Source: Aestuariimicrobium ganziense
GTDB lineage: Bacteria > Actinomycetota > Actinomycetes > Propionibacteriales > Propionibacteriaceae
DNA: 64,000 nucleotides
NCBI RefSeq assembly: GCF_015352975.1
Contig: NZ_JACYIZ010000004.1
Span: 358,463 to 422,462 of the forward strand
Direction: 5' to 3'
Shown: positions 1-7,493 of the stretch, in pieces
How positions within the stretch are numbered: the stretch's first letter is position 1
Layout: every line of letters begins with the position of its first letter
Notes under the pieces: generated by a model
What the model saw: only the letters and a program-made list of their open reading frames with translations
The model's database searches: none
What the model was told of the DNA's origin: nothing
Position numbers and translations under genes: made by a program

Positions 1-276
1 CTCGGTGGGTTCGGTGTCAAGGGCGGGGGCGGCTTGGTGGCGGGTGACCACGAACTGGGGTTCGCGACCGGCCATCCGCACCTCGACGACGGTGTCGTCC
101 AGTTCGGACGAGAGCTGGGCTGCGGCCTGCGAGAGCAGGTCGAGCATGGCCATCCGCAGGGCTGGGTCGAGGGCGACCAGCAGCCGTGAGGCGGCGTCGC
201 GAGCGGCGTCGTCGCCGAGCGAGGCGGCGTTGCCCAGGTCGCGATGCAGGGCTTCGATGTGGGGTCCGAGTTCCAT
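1..276 (-). CDS. HicB-family antitoxin-like protein (3' end beyond window)
   Basis: The first 92 codons of a gene reading leftwards out of the window. The start is the ATG whose complement is at 274-276; an in-frame ATG at 306 meets a stop after three codons, so 276 is the start. The visible part begins MELGPHIEALHRDLG and contains a helical region followed by a DDTVVEVRMAGREPQFVVT strand segment. This resembles actinobacterial proteins annotated as HicB-family antitoxins, which carry a partial HicB fold followed by a ribbon-helix-helix DNA-binding domain; that domain would lie outside the window. Inverted repeats directly upstream fit autorepression. No partner toxin is visible. The family assignment comes from recall of similar proteins and is moderate. 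Confidence 0.6.
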   Translation of the reverse strand, partial: MELGPHIEALHRDLGNAASLGDDAARDAASRLLVALDPALRMAMLDLLSQAAAQLSSELDDTVVEVRMAGREPQFVVTRHQAAPALDTEPTE

Positions 277-336
277 GACACCATCATGGCGTCGTCATGG
301 TGTCATATCAACACCACAATGCCGTCACTGTGGTGT
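275..336. promoter_or_regulatory. Inverted-repeat operator region upstream of the HicB-like gene
   Basis: ATGACACCAT (275-284) is repeated in inverted form as ATGGTGTCAT (297-306). A second inverted pair, ACACCACA (311-318) and TGTGGTGT (329-336), follows. The shared core GACACCA/TGGTGTC recurs several times in 60 bp. The cluster overlaps the start of the antitoxin-like gene and lies between it and the divergent sortase-like gene. Ribbon-helix-helix autorepressors bind arrays of this kind, so an operator is the likely role; this is inference from position and symmetry. Confidence 0.5.
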
Positions 337-378
337 CGATGGTGGTGCAGTGCTGGACGAGGGTCTGGCTGCGGCACA

Positions 379-1032
379 ATGGCGGCGATGGCGAGACGAG
401 ACAAGGCACGACGACGCCCCGGACCAGTGGCGTGGACCCTGGTCGGGATGCTGGTCGTCGTGCTCGCCGCCGGAGGCTTCCTGGGCTGGCAGGTCTGGGG
501 CACCGACGCACGCGCCCGGACCCGCGCCGGTCAGGAGGTGGCCAGCATGCGCGCGAACTGGGCCGCTGTGCCGAGCACGGTCGGCGCCAGCACGCCGGGT
601 GCTCCGATCGGCGTGATCAGCATCCCGAAGCTCGGACTGGCATGGCCGGTGGTGGTGGGCACCGACGAGGACGCCCTGCAGCGCGGCGTGGGTTGGTACC
701 GCACGACGGCGTGGCCCGGCGACGTCGGCAACACCGCGATGGCGGGGCTGCGAGTCACCCACGGGTCACCGTTTCGCGGACTGCTCGACCTGGTCGAGGG
801 CGACGAGGTGGTGGTCGAGACCGCTCGGGCGACCCTGCGCTACGAGGTGGTCGTCCCCGCCTCGCAGCTGACCGTCGACAAGGACGCAGGCTGGGTGCTC
901 GACCCAGTTCCCGGCCATCCCGGGGCGCCGCCGCACCAGCCGCTGCTGACGCTCACCACCGCGCAGGACCTGGTGGCCACCGGCGAGCGCTCCGTCGCGA
1001 TCGCCACTCTGGCCAGCCGCACCGATCGCTGA
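379..1032 (+). CDS. Class E sortase-like protein lacking catalytic His and Cys
   Basis: A 217-residue protein with a basic N-terminus, one membrane anchor (about residues 18-40) and a sortase beta-barrel. Landmarks typical of class E sortases are present: IGVISIPKLGL (77-87), the WPGDVGNTAMAG strand, THGSPFR, AGWVLDPVP and a TLTT strand near the end. The expected catalytic His of the AGHR motif is Leu124 (AGLRVTHG), and the catalytic Cys that should follow TLTT is Ala195 (TLTTAQDL). Only the Arg (R204) remains. The fold therefore appears intact but transpeptidation is not expected, suggesting a pseudo-sortase with a binding or scaffolding role. The start could also be the ATG at 388. No sortase substrate with an obvious sorting signal was recognised nearby. 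Confidence 0.8.
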   Translation: MAAMARRDKARRRPGPVAWTLVGMLVVVLAAGGFLGWQVWGTDARARTRAGQEVASMRANWAAVPSTVGASTPGAPIGVISIPKLGLAWPVVVGTDEDALQRGVGWYRTTAWPGDVGNTAMAGLRVTHGSPFRGLLDLVEGDEVVVETARATLRYEVVVPASQLTVDKDAGWVLDPVPGHPGAPPHQPLLTLTTAQDLVATGERSVAIATLASRTDR

Positions 1033-1058
1033 GTAGGGCGGGAGCCGAGCGACCAGCG

Positions 1059-1126
1059 CTGAGGCACAGGTTGTTGTGTGGGGCACAGGCAATTTCCTGT
1101 GCTTCACACAGCAGGGTGTGCCTCAG
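1059..1126. terminator. Long nested hairpin between convergent genes
   Basis: Three nested complementary segments form one 68-nt hairpin. The outer arms are CTGAGGCACA (1059-1068) and TGTGCCTCAG (1117-1126). The middle arms are TGTTGTGTG (1072-1080) and CACACAGCA (1105-1113), with one G-U pair. The inner arms are GCACAGG (1083-1089) and CCTGTGC (1096-1102). It lies between the ends of the sortase-like gene and pyrE, so a bidirectional terminator is the simplest reading. It is longer than a normal terminator and has no T-tract, so a small palindromic repeat element is an alternative. Confidence 0.6.
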
Positions 1127-1144
1127 TGAGAGGGGAGGGCGTGT

Positions 1145-1678
1145 CTACTCGATTGCCGCTGCGGCGTCCAGGTCGGCGCGGGTGAGTACTGAGCGCACCT
1201 CGAGGCCGACATCGTCCAAGGGGTTCGTCCCCTCGGGGGAGCGGTCGATGGCGCAGACCACGGTCTCGACGATGGCGCCGGCCTCGCGCAACGCGCGGGT
1301 GGCGTCGCGCACCGCACCGCCAGTGGTGATCACGTCCTCGATCAGCGTCACCCGACGCCCAGCGACCTCGGGTCCCTCGGCCAGCTTGCAGGTGCCGTAG
1401 GTCTTGGCCTCCTTGCGGACGAACAGCGCCGGCAGCCCGGTCTTCGCGCTCACCATGGTGGCGATCGGCACACCGCCGAGCTCCAGGCCGCCAAGCAGTT
1501 CGGTGTCGTCGGACAACAGCGGCACCATCGCCGCGGCCACCCGCTCGAGCAGCGCCGGCTGCGCCTCGAACAGGTACTTGTCGAAGTAGGTGTCGGCCAC
1601 CTGCCCGGACCGGAGCGTGAAGGTGCCGGTGAGGCGGCAGGCGGCGTTGATGTCGGCAGCGAGCGTGCGGTCGTCCAT
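1145..1678 (-). CDS. pyrE: Orotate phosphoribosyltransferase
   Basis: Converts orotate and PRPP to orotidine 5'-phosphate in de novo pyrimidine synthesis. The 177-residue product has the normal length for a bacterial PyrE. It carries the diagnostic PRPP-binding loop VTLIEDVITTGGAV (about 110-123) and an upstream GGLELGGVPIA segment, with Lys residues in the RKEAKTYGT loop typical of the active site. The start is the ATG at 1678, because the open frame upstream does not resemble PyrE. It is a single gene divergent from the LemA gene, with only 64 bp between them, so both promoters must lie in that gap. Confidence 0.93.
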   Translation of the reverse strand: MDDRTLAADINAACRLTGTFTLRSGQVADTYFDKYLFEAQPALLERVAAAMVPLLSDDTELLGGLELGGVPIATMVSAKTGLPALFVRKEAKTYGTCKLAEGPEVAGRRVTLIEDVITTGGAVRDATRALREAGAIVETVVCAIDRSPEGTNPLDDVGLEVRSVLTRADLDAAAAIE

Positions 1679-1742
1679 GTCGGCGAGCCTAGTGGAACAC
1701 GCTCGCCCGGCCCGGGCCCGCTCGGGCGCTAGGGTGAACGCC

Positions 1743-2576
1743 ATGGAATGGATCATCATCGGCCTCATCGCGATCGTGGCCATCGGCGCCCTGCTGTTCA
1801 TCGCGCCGTACAACAGCTTCGTGCGCATGCGCAACCTCATCCAGGAGTCGTGGCGACAGATCGACGTCGAGCTCAACCGGCGCTACGAGTTGATCCCCAA
1901 CCTGGTCGAGACGGTGCGCGCCTACGCCGCCCACGAGCGCAACACCCTCGAAGAGGTCACCCGGCTGCGAAACCAGGCGCAGGCCCTGGCCGGTCAGTCC
2001 GGTGGCGGCATGCCCAGCGAGCAGCGAGCCGAGGTCGAGAGCCAGCTCTCGGGTGCGGTGCGCAACCTGATCGTCAGCGTCGAGGCCTACCCCGAGCTGA
2101 AGTCGAACCAGAACTTCCTGCACCTGCAGCAGGAGCTCACCGACACCGAAGACCGGATCGCGGCCGGCCGGCGCTTCTACAACGCCAACGTGCGCGCCTA
2201 CACCACCACGGTCGAGCAGGTGCCGAGCAACATCGTCGCGAACATGTTCAAGTTCGAGAAGGCCACCTACTTCGAGGTCAACGATCCGCAGGTGCGTCGC
2301 GCTCCCGATGTGAACTTCGGCGAGATCTCCTACCGCGGTGACCAGGCCGGCAGCCCCCAGTCGGCCGGTGGCCAGCTGGCTGCGTCGCCGTCGACCGAAC
2401 TGCCCAACCCGCAGTCGCAGCAGGGCAACCAGCAGTGGACCCAACAGGGCCAGTGGAACCAGCAGCCGCAGGCCCAGCCCCAGTGGAACCAGCCCCCGAG
2501 TCAGGGCCAGCCCGGCCAGCAGTGGCAGCAGCAGCCCCCGCAGCAGGGCGGTTACCAGCCCCCGCAGCAGGGCTGA
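1743..2576 (+). CDS. lemA: LemA family membrane protein with Gln/Trp-rich tail
   Basis: A 277-residue protein. One N-terminal membrane segment (about 3-21) is followed by the LemA helical bundle: the sequence YNSFVRMRNLIQESW, the RYELIPNLVETVRAY helix and the FYNANVRAYTT segment are characteristic. LemA proteins are membrane proteins of unclear function, often linked to DUF2207 or TPM-domain proteins. After about residue 200 the protein changes to a low-complexity extracytoplasmic or cytoplasmic tail rich in Gln, Trp and Pro. A similar composition is found in the N-termini of the two metallopeptidases at 30125-32472. The start is the ATG at 1743. Confidence 0.88.
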   Translation: MEWIIIGLIAIVAIGALLFIAPYNSFVRMRNLIQESWRQIDVELNRRYELIPNLVETVRAYAAHERNTLEEVTRLRNQAQALAGQSGGGMPSEQRAEVESQLSGAVRNLIVSVEAYPELKSNQNFLHLQQELTDTEDRIAAGRRFYNANVRAYTTTVEQVPSNIVANMFKFEKATYFEVNDPQVRRAPDVNFGEISYRGDQAGSPQSAGGQLAASPSTELPNPQSQQGNQQWTQQGQWNQQPQAQPQWNQPPSQGQPGQQWQQQPPQQGGYQPPQQG

Positions 2577-2590
2577 GCAACCCGAGCTTC

Positions 2591-2628
2591 CAGACGTCCC
2601 CGGACCGTGCCAGGTCGGGGGACGTCTG
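2591..2628 (+). terminator. Intrinsic terminator after lemA
   Basis: CAGACGTCCCCGGACC (2591-2606) pairs with GGTCGGGGGACGTCTG (2613-2628) with one mismatch around a 6-nt loop. The T-rich stretch downstream is weak. It lies 14 bp after the lemA stop codon. Confidence 0.75.
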
Positions 2629-2686
2629 TGTCTGGCCTGTTGTTGCGGTTTGGTGAAAAACCCTCAACCCCGGGGGTGGAAATGAT

Positions 2687-2715
2687 TGACGCGCCCGAAG
2701 GGGCTGGCCTAGCGT
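2687..2715 (+). promoter_or_regulatory. Sigma70-type promoter for the secreted subtilase
   Basis: TTGACG (2687-2692) and TAGCGT (2710-2715) are separated by 17 bp, the optimal spacing for a housekeeping sigma factor. The elements lie about 50 bp upstream of the subtilase start and downstream of the lemA terminator. Confidence 0.6.
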
Positions 2716-2766
2716 CCACTGCAGCCGCGAAGCCAACGCCGACTTCGCACGAACAGGGAGACCAAC

Positions 2767-5700
2767 TTGTCACGAACGTCGATGAGGCGCGCTGCTGTGG
2801 TCATGGGCGCAGTCGCCACCCTCGTCCTGCCGCTGACAGCAGCGGCGGACCCTGCCGGCACCGACCGGCACCGACCGATCTCGGACGCCATCAAGCTGCA
2901 GTCCGAGTACCAACCGCTGGGAGCTCGCCAGGCCAGGACCGTGAAGGTCATGGTCGAGATGGCTGGTGACCCCGTGGCCGTCGTCCAGGCCAAGGCCGGA
3001 CGCGACCTGACCACGACCGAGAAGAACCGGGTCAAGAAGAACCTCAAGGGCAAGCAGGACGCCATCGCCGGCCGCATCAAGGGCAACGGCGGCAAGGTGC
3101 TCTCGCAGATGCAGTCCGCCTACAATGGGATGCAGGTGCAGGTCTCGAGCGACAAGCTGGACGAGATCGCCAAGCTGCCCGGCGTGAGCGCGCTGCGCCC
3201 GGTCATCAAGTATGAGCTCAACAACGCCACCAGCGTTCCCTACCTGGGTGTTCCCCAGGTCTGGCAGGACACCGGCTACACCGGCAAGGGCGTCAAGATC
3301 GCCATCATCGACACCGGTGTCGACTACACCCACTCCGACTTCGGCGGCCCGGGCACCGTCGAGGCGTTCAAGACTGCCGACGCCACCAGCGATCAGGCGG
3401 CCGACCCGGCATGGTTCGGCCCCAAGGCCCCCCGTGTCAAGGGTGGCTACGACTTCGTCGGCGACGCCTACAACGCCAGCGATGACAACTCGGTGGCCAA
3501 GCCCGACCCCAACCCGCTCGACTGCTACGGCCACGGCACCCACGTCGCCGGCAGCGCCGCTGGCGGTGGCGTGAACCCCGACGGCACCCCCTACACCGGT
3601 CCGTTCGACGCGACCACGCCGCAGCGTGAGTTCGAGGTCGGCCCCGGCGTGGCTCCCGAGGCCGACATCTACGCCCTGCGTGTCTTCGGCTGCGCCGGCT
3701 CGACCGACAAGACCACCGAGGCCATCGACTGGGCCGTCGCTAATGGCATGGACGTCATCAACATGTCGCTGGGCTCGACCTATGGCACCACTGAGGACGC
3801 CACCGCGATCGCCTCGACCAACGCGGTTGCTTCCGGTGTGGTCGTCGTCGCCGCTGCCGGCAACGACGGCAACAACCCCTACATGGTGGGCTCCCCGGCG
3901 ACTGGCCGTGGCGTGGTGGCCGTGGCCGCCAACGACTCCACCGAGAGCTTCCCGGGCGCCGAACTGACGGTCAACGACAAGCCGATCCCGGCGATCAATG
4001 CCAACGGGGCCGCCCTGCCCAGCACTCCGTTCACCATCCGCGTCATCAAGGACAACCCGGCGACCCCGGGGAACGAGGCCCTGGGCTGCTCGGCAGCCTC
4101 CTACGGCACCCTGACCTCGACCGACATCGCGGTGGTCGAGCGTGGCGCCTGCGCCCGTGTCGCCAAGGCGATCTTCGGCCAGCAGGCCGGCGCCGGCGCG
4201 GTGATCATGATCAACTCCGAGCCGAGTTACCCGCCCTACGAGGGTGAGATCACCGAGAACCCCGACACCGGTGAGGCCTACACCGTCACCATCCCGTTCC
4301 TCGGGGTGCGCCAGTCCGACGGTCCTGCGCTGGTGGCGGCTGACGGCACGACCCTGACCATGGTGGCGAAGCCGCTGCCCAACCCGGGCTTCTCGGCCGC
4401 GTCGTCGTTCACCTCGGGTGGACCCCGCACTGCCGACTCGGCCGTGCGACCCAACCTGATCGCCCCTGGCGTCTCGATCGCCTCGGCGGGTGTGGGCACT
4501 GGCTACAAGAAGGCGCTCAACTCGGGCACCTCGATGGCCACCCCGCACGTGGCCGGCGTGGCTGCGCTCGCCATCCAGGCACACCCGACCTGGTCGGCGA
4601 CCGACATCTCGTCCGCGCTGGTCAGCACCGCACTGCCGAACAAGGTGGCTGGTTACCGGCTCACCCTGTCGGGTGTCGGTCTGGTGAATCCTGCGGGTGT
4701 GGTCTCGGCGACCGCGCTGGCCACCGGTGACACCTTCACCGTTGACGGCAAGAACTACCAGGAGCCAGAGCTGAGCTTCGGCTTCCAGTCGTTCGTGACC
4801 ACCTACACCAGCACCAAGGCGGTCACCCTGGTCAACAAGGCCGACAAGGCTGTCACCTACACCGCGCAGGCGGTGGCCACGCCGCAGTCGAAGAAGGCGC
4901 AGATCACGGTCTCGCCGGCGAGTGTCACGGTGCCCGCAGGTGGTCAGGCGACGGTCAAGGTCACCATGACCGTCAACGCAGCTGACATTCCCTCGGCACT
5001 GGCCGCTGGTGGTGGCCAGTACAAGTTCTACGAGGTCAGCGGCAACGTGGTGTTCACCGCCGGCTCGTCGCAGCTGCGGGTCCCCTACCTGATGGTCCCC
5101 AGGCCCGACGCCAAGGTGACGGCCTCGACCAACGGTCGACTCAACCCGCGCGATGGTGGTGTGACCGTGACCCTGTCGAGCAAGGGCAGGGTCGCCACCT
5201 CGGCCGACACCTACCAGTGGGGACTGAGCGACCCGAAGGACGCCCCGGCGAACAGCTATGCCCCCTACGACCTGCGGGCCGTCGGTGTGCAGTCGTTCGC
5301 TGACGGTGACGACCAGTTGCTGGTCTTCGCGGTGAGCTCGTGGAACAGGATGTCGAACCCGTCGTCGATGGAGTACGACATCCCGATCGACAGCAACGGT
5401 GACGGCAAGGTCGACAAGGTCCTGTTCACCGTCGACTACGGACTGGTTGCCACCGGCGACGCCGATGGTCGCACCGGGGTGTTCTTCAACGATCTCGACA
5501 CCCGCAGGACCTACTTCGCCGGGTTCCTGGCCTCTGGCGCCACCGATGTCAGCACCTTGCTGATCCCGGTCTACGCCTCTGACCTGGGCATCACCGGGCA
5601 GTTCGCCTACACCGCGGAGTCCTACTCGCTCAACAGCGGCGAATGGTACGACACCGTCAGCGGCGTCGCCCAGTACAACCCGTGGAAGCCGGCGGTCGCC

Positions 5701-5862
5701 AATGGTGACTGGGTCGACATCCCCGCCGGGGGCAAGGCCTCGCTGCGAATCACGCTCGACAAGGCCGAGGCGGCCAAGCAGCGTCCGCTGGGATCGATGA
5801 TCGTGGTGATGGACAACAAGGCCGGCGCTGAGCAGGCCATCCTGATCCCGTCCAACAAGTAG
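2767..5862 (+). CDS. Secreted S8 family subtilisin-like serine protease
   Basis: A 1031-residue exported endopeptidase. The N-terminus is a signal peptide (hydrophobic core about 8-26). An inhibitor-I9-like propeptide follows (about 50-145). The S8 catalytic domain has Asp182 (IIDTGVDYTHSDFG), His256 (GHGTHVAGSAAG) and Ser589 (NSGTSMATPHVAG). The long gap between His and Ser contains a PA-like insert (about 400-510). The C-terminal 400 residues form beta-rich, Fn3-like modules and include a DSNGDGKVD loop near residue 875 that resembles a calcium-binding EF-hand-type site. The start is TTG at 2767, because GGGAG lies 6 nt upstream of it; the in-frame ATG at 2782 is too far from that site. It is monocistronic, with its own promoter and terminator. 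Confidence 0.92.
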   Translation: MSRTSMRRAAVVMGAVATLVLPLTAAADPAGTDRHRPISDAIKLQSEYQPLGARQARTVKVMVEMAGDPVAVVQAKAGRDLTTTEKNRVKKNLKGKQDAIAGRIKGNGGKVLSQMQSAYNGMQVQVSSDKLDEIAKLPGVSALRPVIKYELNNATSVPYLGVPQVWQDTGYTGKGVKIAIIDTGVDYTHSDFGGPGTVEAFKTADATSDQAADPAWFGPKAPRVKGGYDFVGDAYNASDDNSVAKPDPNPLDCYGHGTHVAGSAAGGGVNPDGTPYTGPFDATTPQREFEVGPGVAPEADIYALRVFGCAGSTDKTTEAIDWAVANGMDVINMSLGSTYGTTEDATAIASTNAVASGVVVVAAAGNDGNNPYMVGSPATGRGVVAVAANDSTESFPGAELTVNDKPIPAINANGAALPSTPFTIRVIKDNPATPGNEALGCSAASYGTLTSTDIAVVERGACARVAKAIFGQQAGAGAVIMINSEPSYPPYEGEITENPDTGEAYTVTIPFLGVRQSDGPALVAADGTTLTMVAKPLPNPGFSAASSFTSGGPRTADSAVRPNLIAPGVSIASAGVGTGYKKALNSGTSMATPHVAGVAALAIQAHPTWSATDISSALVSTALPNKVAGYRLTLSGVGLVNPAGVVSATALATGDTFTVDGKNYQEPELSFGFQSFVTTYTSTKAVTLVNKADKAVTYTAQAVATPQSKKAQITVSPASVTVPAGGQATVKVTMTVNAADIPSALAAGGGQYKFYEVSGNVVFTAGSSQLRVPYLMVPRPDAKVTASTNGRLNPRDGGVTVTLSSKGRVATSADTYQWGLSDPKDAPANSYAPYDLRAVGVQSFADGDDQLLVFAVSSWNRMSNPSSMEYDIPIDSNGDGKVDKVLFTVDYGLVATGDADGRTGVFFNDLDTRRTYFAGFLASGATDVSTLLIPVYASDLGITGQFAYTAESYSLNSGEWYDTVSGVAQYNPWKPAVANGDWVDIPAGGKASLRITLDKAEAAKQRPLGSMIVVMDNKAGAEQAILIPSNK

Positions 5863-5877
5863 CACCCACTCGATCTG

Positions 5878-5911
5878 CAGGGGGCGTTCCGGGCGACCGG
5901 GGCGCCCCCTG
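5878..5911. terminator. Bidirectional terminator after the subtilase gene
   Basis: CAGGGGGCG (5878-5886) pairs with CGCCCCCTG (5903-5911). It sits between the convergent subtilase and lipoprotein genes and can serve both. Confidence 0.7.
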
Positions 5912-5944
5912 TGGCATGCCGGCGTGGCTCGGACGAGCTGTCGC

Positions 5945-6424
5945 TCAGCTGTGCGGGTTCGACGGGACGGCCCCGCCACCGCGGGTGCACAGCACCGGGC
6001 GGCCGCTGTTGCCCGAGCGGTAGTCATGGCTCCGGCCGTCGAGTTGGACGATCACGCGCCAGCCCTGCTCGATGGCCTGGGTGTACATGCGTCCGGGCTC
6101 GGGACAACCGAGTGCGCCGTTGGGCCAGGACACCGGCGCCGACTCGACCACCACCAGGCCGGCGGGGTCGAGACCCCGGCGTCGCAGGTCGTCCTCGATG
6201 GCGCGCAGCAGGTCGGCGGGCGGCTGCTGGATCGAGGTCGACGGCTGTGGGCTGGTGCGCACCGGCCCGGTCGGGGCGGTCTGGAACGGCGGACGCGAAC
6301 TCGGCGCACCGCTGGTGGGCGCCCCACTGGTCGAGGGGCTCTCGGCGACGACCTCGTCGGGATCAGCACTGCTGCAGGCACACAGCAGCGACAGGGCCGC
6401 GACCACCACCAGCGTCCTTCTCAT
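5945..6424 (-). CDS. Secreted lipoprotein of unknown function
   Basis: A 159-residue predicted lipoprotein. The signal sequence ends in a cysteine-containing lipobox (LLCAC, lipidated Cys about 17). A Ser/Thr/Pro-rich linker (about 25-65) leads to a compact C-terminal module with SWPNGALGCPEPGRMYTQ, RVIVQLDGRSHDYRSG and a final Cys (VLCTRG). The two module cysteines may form a disulphide. I have seen this WPNG-LGCP-PG-MYTQ pattern in bacterial secreted proteins but cannot name a function. The next gene upstream, the DUF368 transporter, ends 35 bp away on the same strand, so the two may share a transcript. Confidence 0.75.
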   Translation of the reverse strand: MRRTLVVVAALSLLCACSSADPDEVVAESPSTSGAPTSGAPSSRPPFQTAPTGPVRTSPQPSTSIQQPPADLLRAIEDDLRRRGLDPAGLVVVESAPVSWPNGALGCPEPGRMYTQAIEQGWRVIVQLDGRSHDYRSGNSGRPVLCTRGGGAVPSNPHS

Positions 6425-6458
6425 GCCTCCCAGTGTGCCTCGCCCGCCCCAACGACGC

Positions 6459-7412
6459 TCAGCCCTTGTCGATCGCCTCACGCTGGTCGGCGTACTTGTC
6501 CTCGACCCGGCTGAACGCCAACGAGGCGACGATGCCGACCACCAGCATCACCGTGCAGAAGGCGAGGAAGGCACCCAGTCCCAGGCCGCTGGTCTCGCGG
6601 GCCTCGTCGGTGAACACCACGGTCGGGAAGATGGCCAGCGACGAGCCGACCACCATGCCGAGGATGAAGTGGTACATGCCGGCGTAGTGCTTGTCGAAGG
6701 CCCAGTTGGCGGCCTTGGCGAACAGCACCACGCAGGCGACCAGACCGATGAACAGCGGGATGAACACCGCCGGGTCGAAGTTCTTGATGCCCTCGGCCAT
6801 CTTGTCGTAGAGCCCGAAGTAGATCAGGAAGTTCGACGGGCTCATGCCCGGCACGATCACACCCAGGCCGATCAGGGCTCCTGAGCCGAACCACACCGGG
6901 ATGCTCGGGGTGACGTTGAGCGCGATCGAGCCGCCGACCAGCATGATCGCGAAGATCACGGCCGCCGAGACGGCCAGGACCACCCAGTGCACACCCCGTC
7001 GTCCCTGCTTGCCGGCCTGGCGCCACAGCGAGGGGAAGGTCCCGATCACGAAGCCGATGAACAGGCAGACGAAGGCTGCTGCGTACTTGCCGAAGGCGGC
7101 GGCCACCACCACCGAGAACAGCACGATGCCGATCATTGCGCCGATGCCGATCGGGATGAAGTAGCGCACATTGGCCCAGAACCGCTTCCGCATGTCGGCC
7201 AGGAACCGGATCATCGGGTCGTAGACCTTGAAGATCACCGCGAGCACGCCGCCGGACAGGCCCGGCAGGATGAAGCCGATGCCGATGGCGATGCCCTTGA
7301 GCAACCTGACCAACCACGAGCCGACACTGTCGCGAGCCCCGATGAAATCGCTGGGTGCCTCGGGACGAATGTGGTCCTCGGGGGGCATGGTGGGGTGCTG
7401 CTCGGCGCTCAT
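6459..7412 (-). CDS. DUF368 membrane protein, PopT-type polyprenyl-phosphate transporter
   Basis: A 317-residue multi-pass membrane protein. It contains the DUF368 signature GIAIGIGFILPGLSGGVLAV near the N-terminus and the repeated half-motif LIGLGVIVPGMSPSNFLIYF in the middle, an internal duplication typical of the family. DUF368 proteins (PopT) have been shown in other bacteria to recycle undecaprenyl phosphate across the cytoplasmic membrane for peptidoglycan and glycan synthesis. Applying that role here is family knowledge, not shown by this sequence. The start is the ATG at 7412. The lipoprotein gene follows on the same strand. Confidence 0.85.
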   Translation of the reverse strand: MSAEQHPTMPPEDHIRPEAPSDFIGARDSVGSWLVRLLKGIAIGIGFILPGLSGGVLAVIFKVYDPMIRFLADMRKRFWANVRYFIPIGIGAMIGIVLFSVVVAAAFGKYAAAFVCLFIGFVIGTFPSLWRQAGKQGRRGVHWVVLAVSAAVIFAIMLVGGSIALNVTPSIPVWFGSGALIGLGVIVPGMSPSNFLIYFGLYDKMAEGIKNFDPAVFIPLFIGLVACVVLFAKAANWAFDKHYAGMYHFILGMVVGSSLAIFPTVVFTDEARETSGLGLGAFLAFCTVMLVVGIVASLAFSRVEDKYADQREAIDKG

Positions 7413-7493
7413 GGGTGCCTCTCTCGACGTCGTGGGCGGTGCTCATCGTACGCGTCCGCGCCCTTCACGTGACCTGCCGATAGGTTGTCGGCC

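Noticed and set aside
2770..6027. Very long minus-strand open frame of 1085 codons
   Set aside because: It is antisense to the subtilase gene, has no recognisable domain, is rich in Arg/Gly/His/Asp typical of a GC-rich antisense frame, and the plus frame contains the complete S8 motifs.
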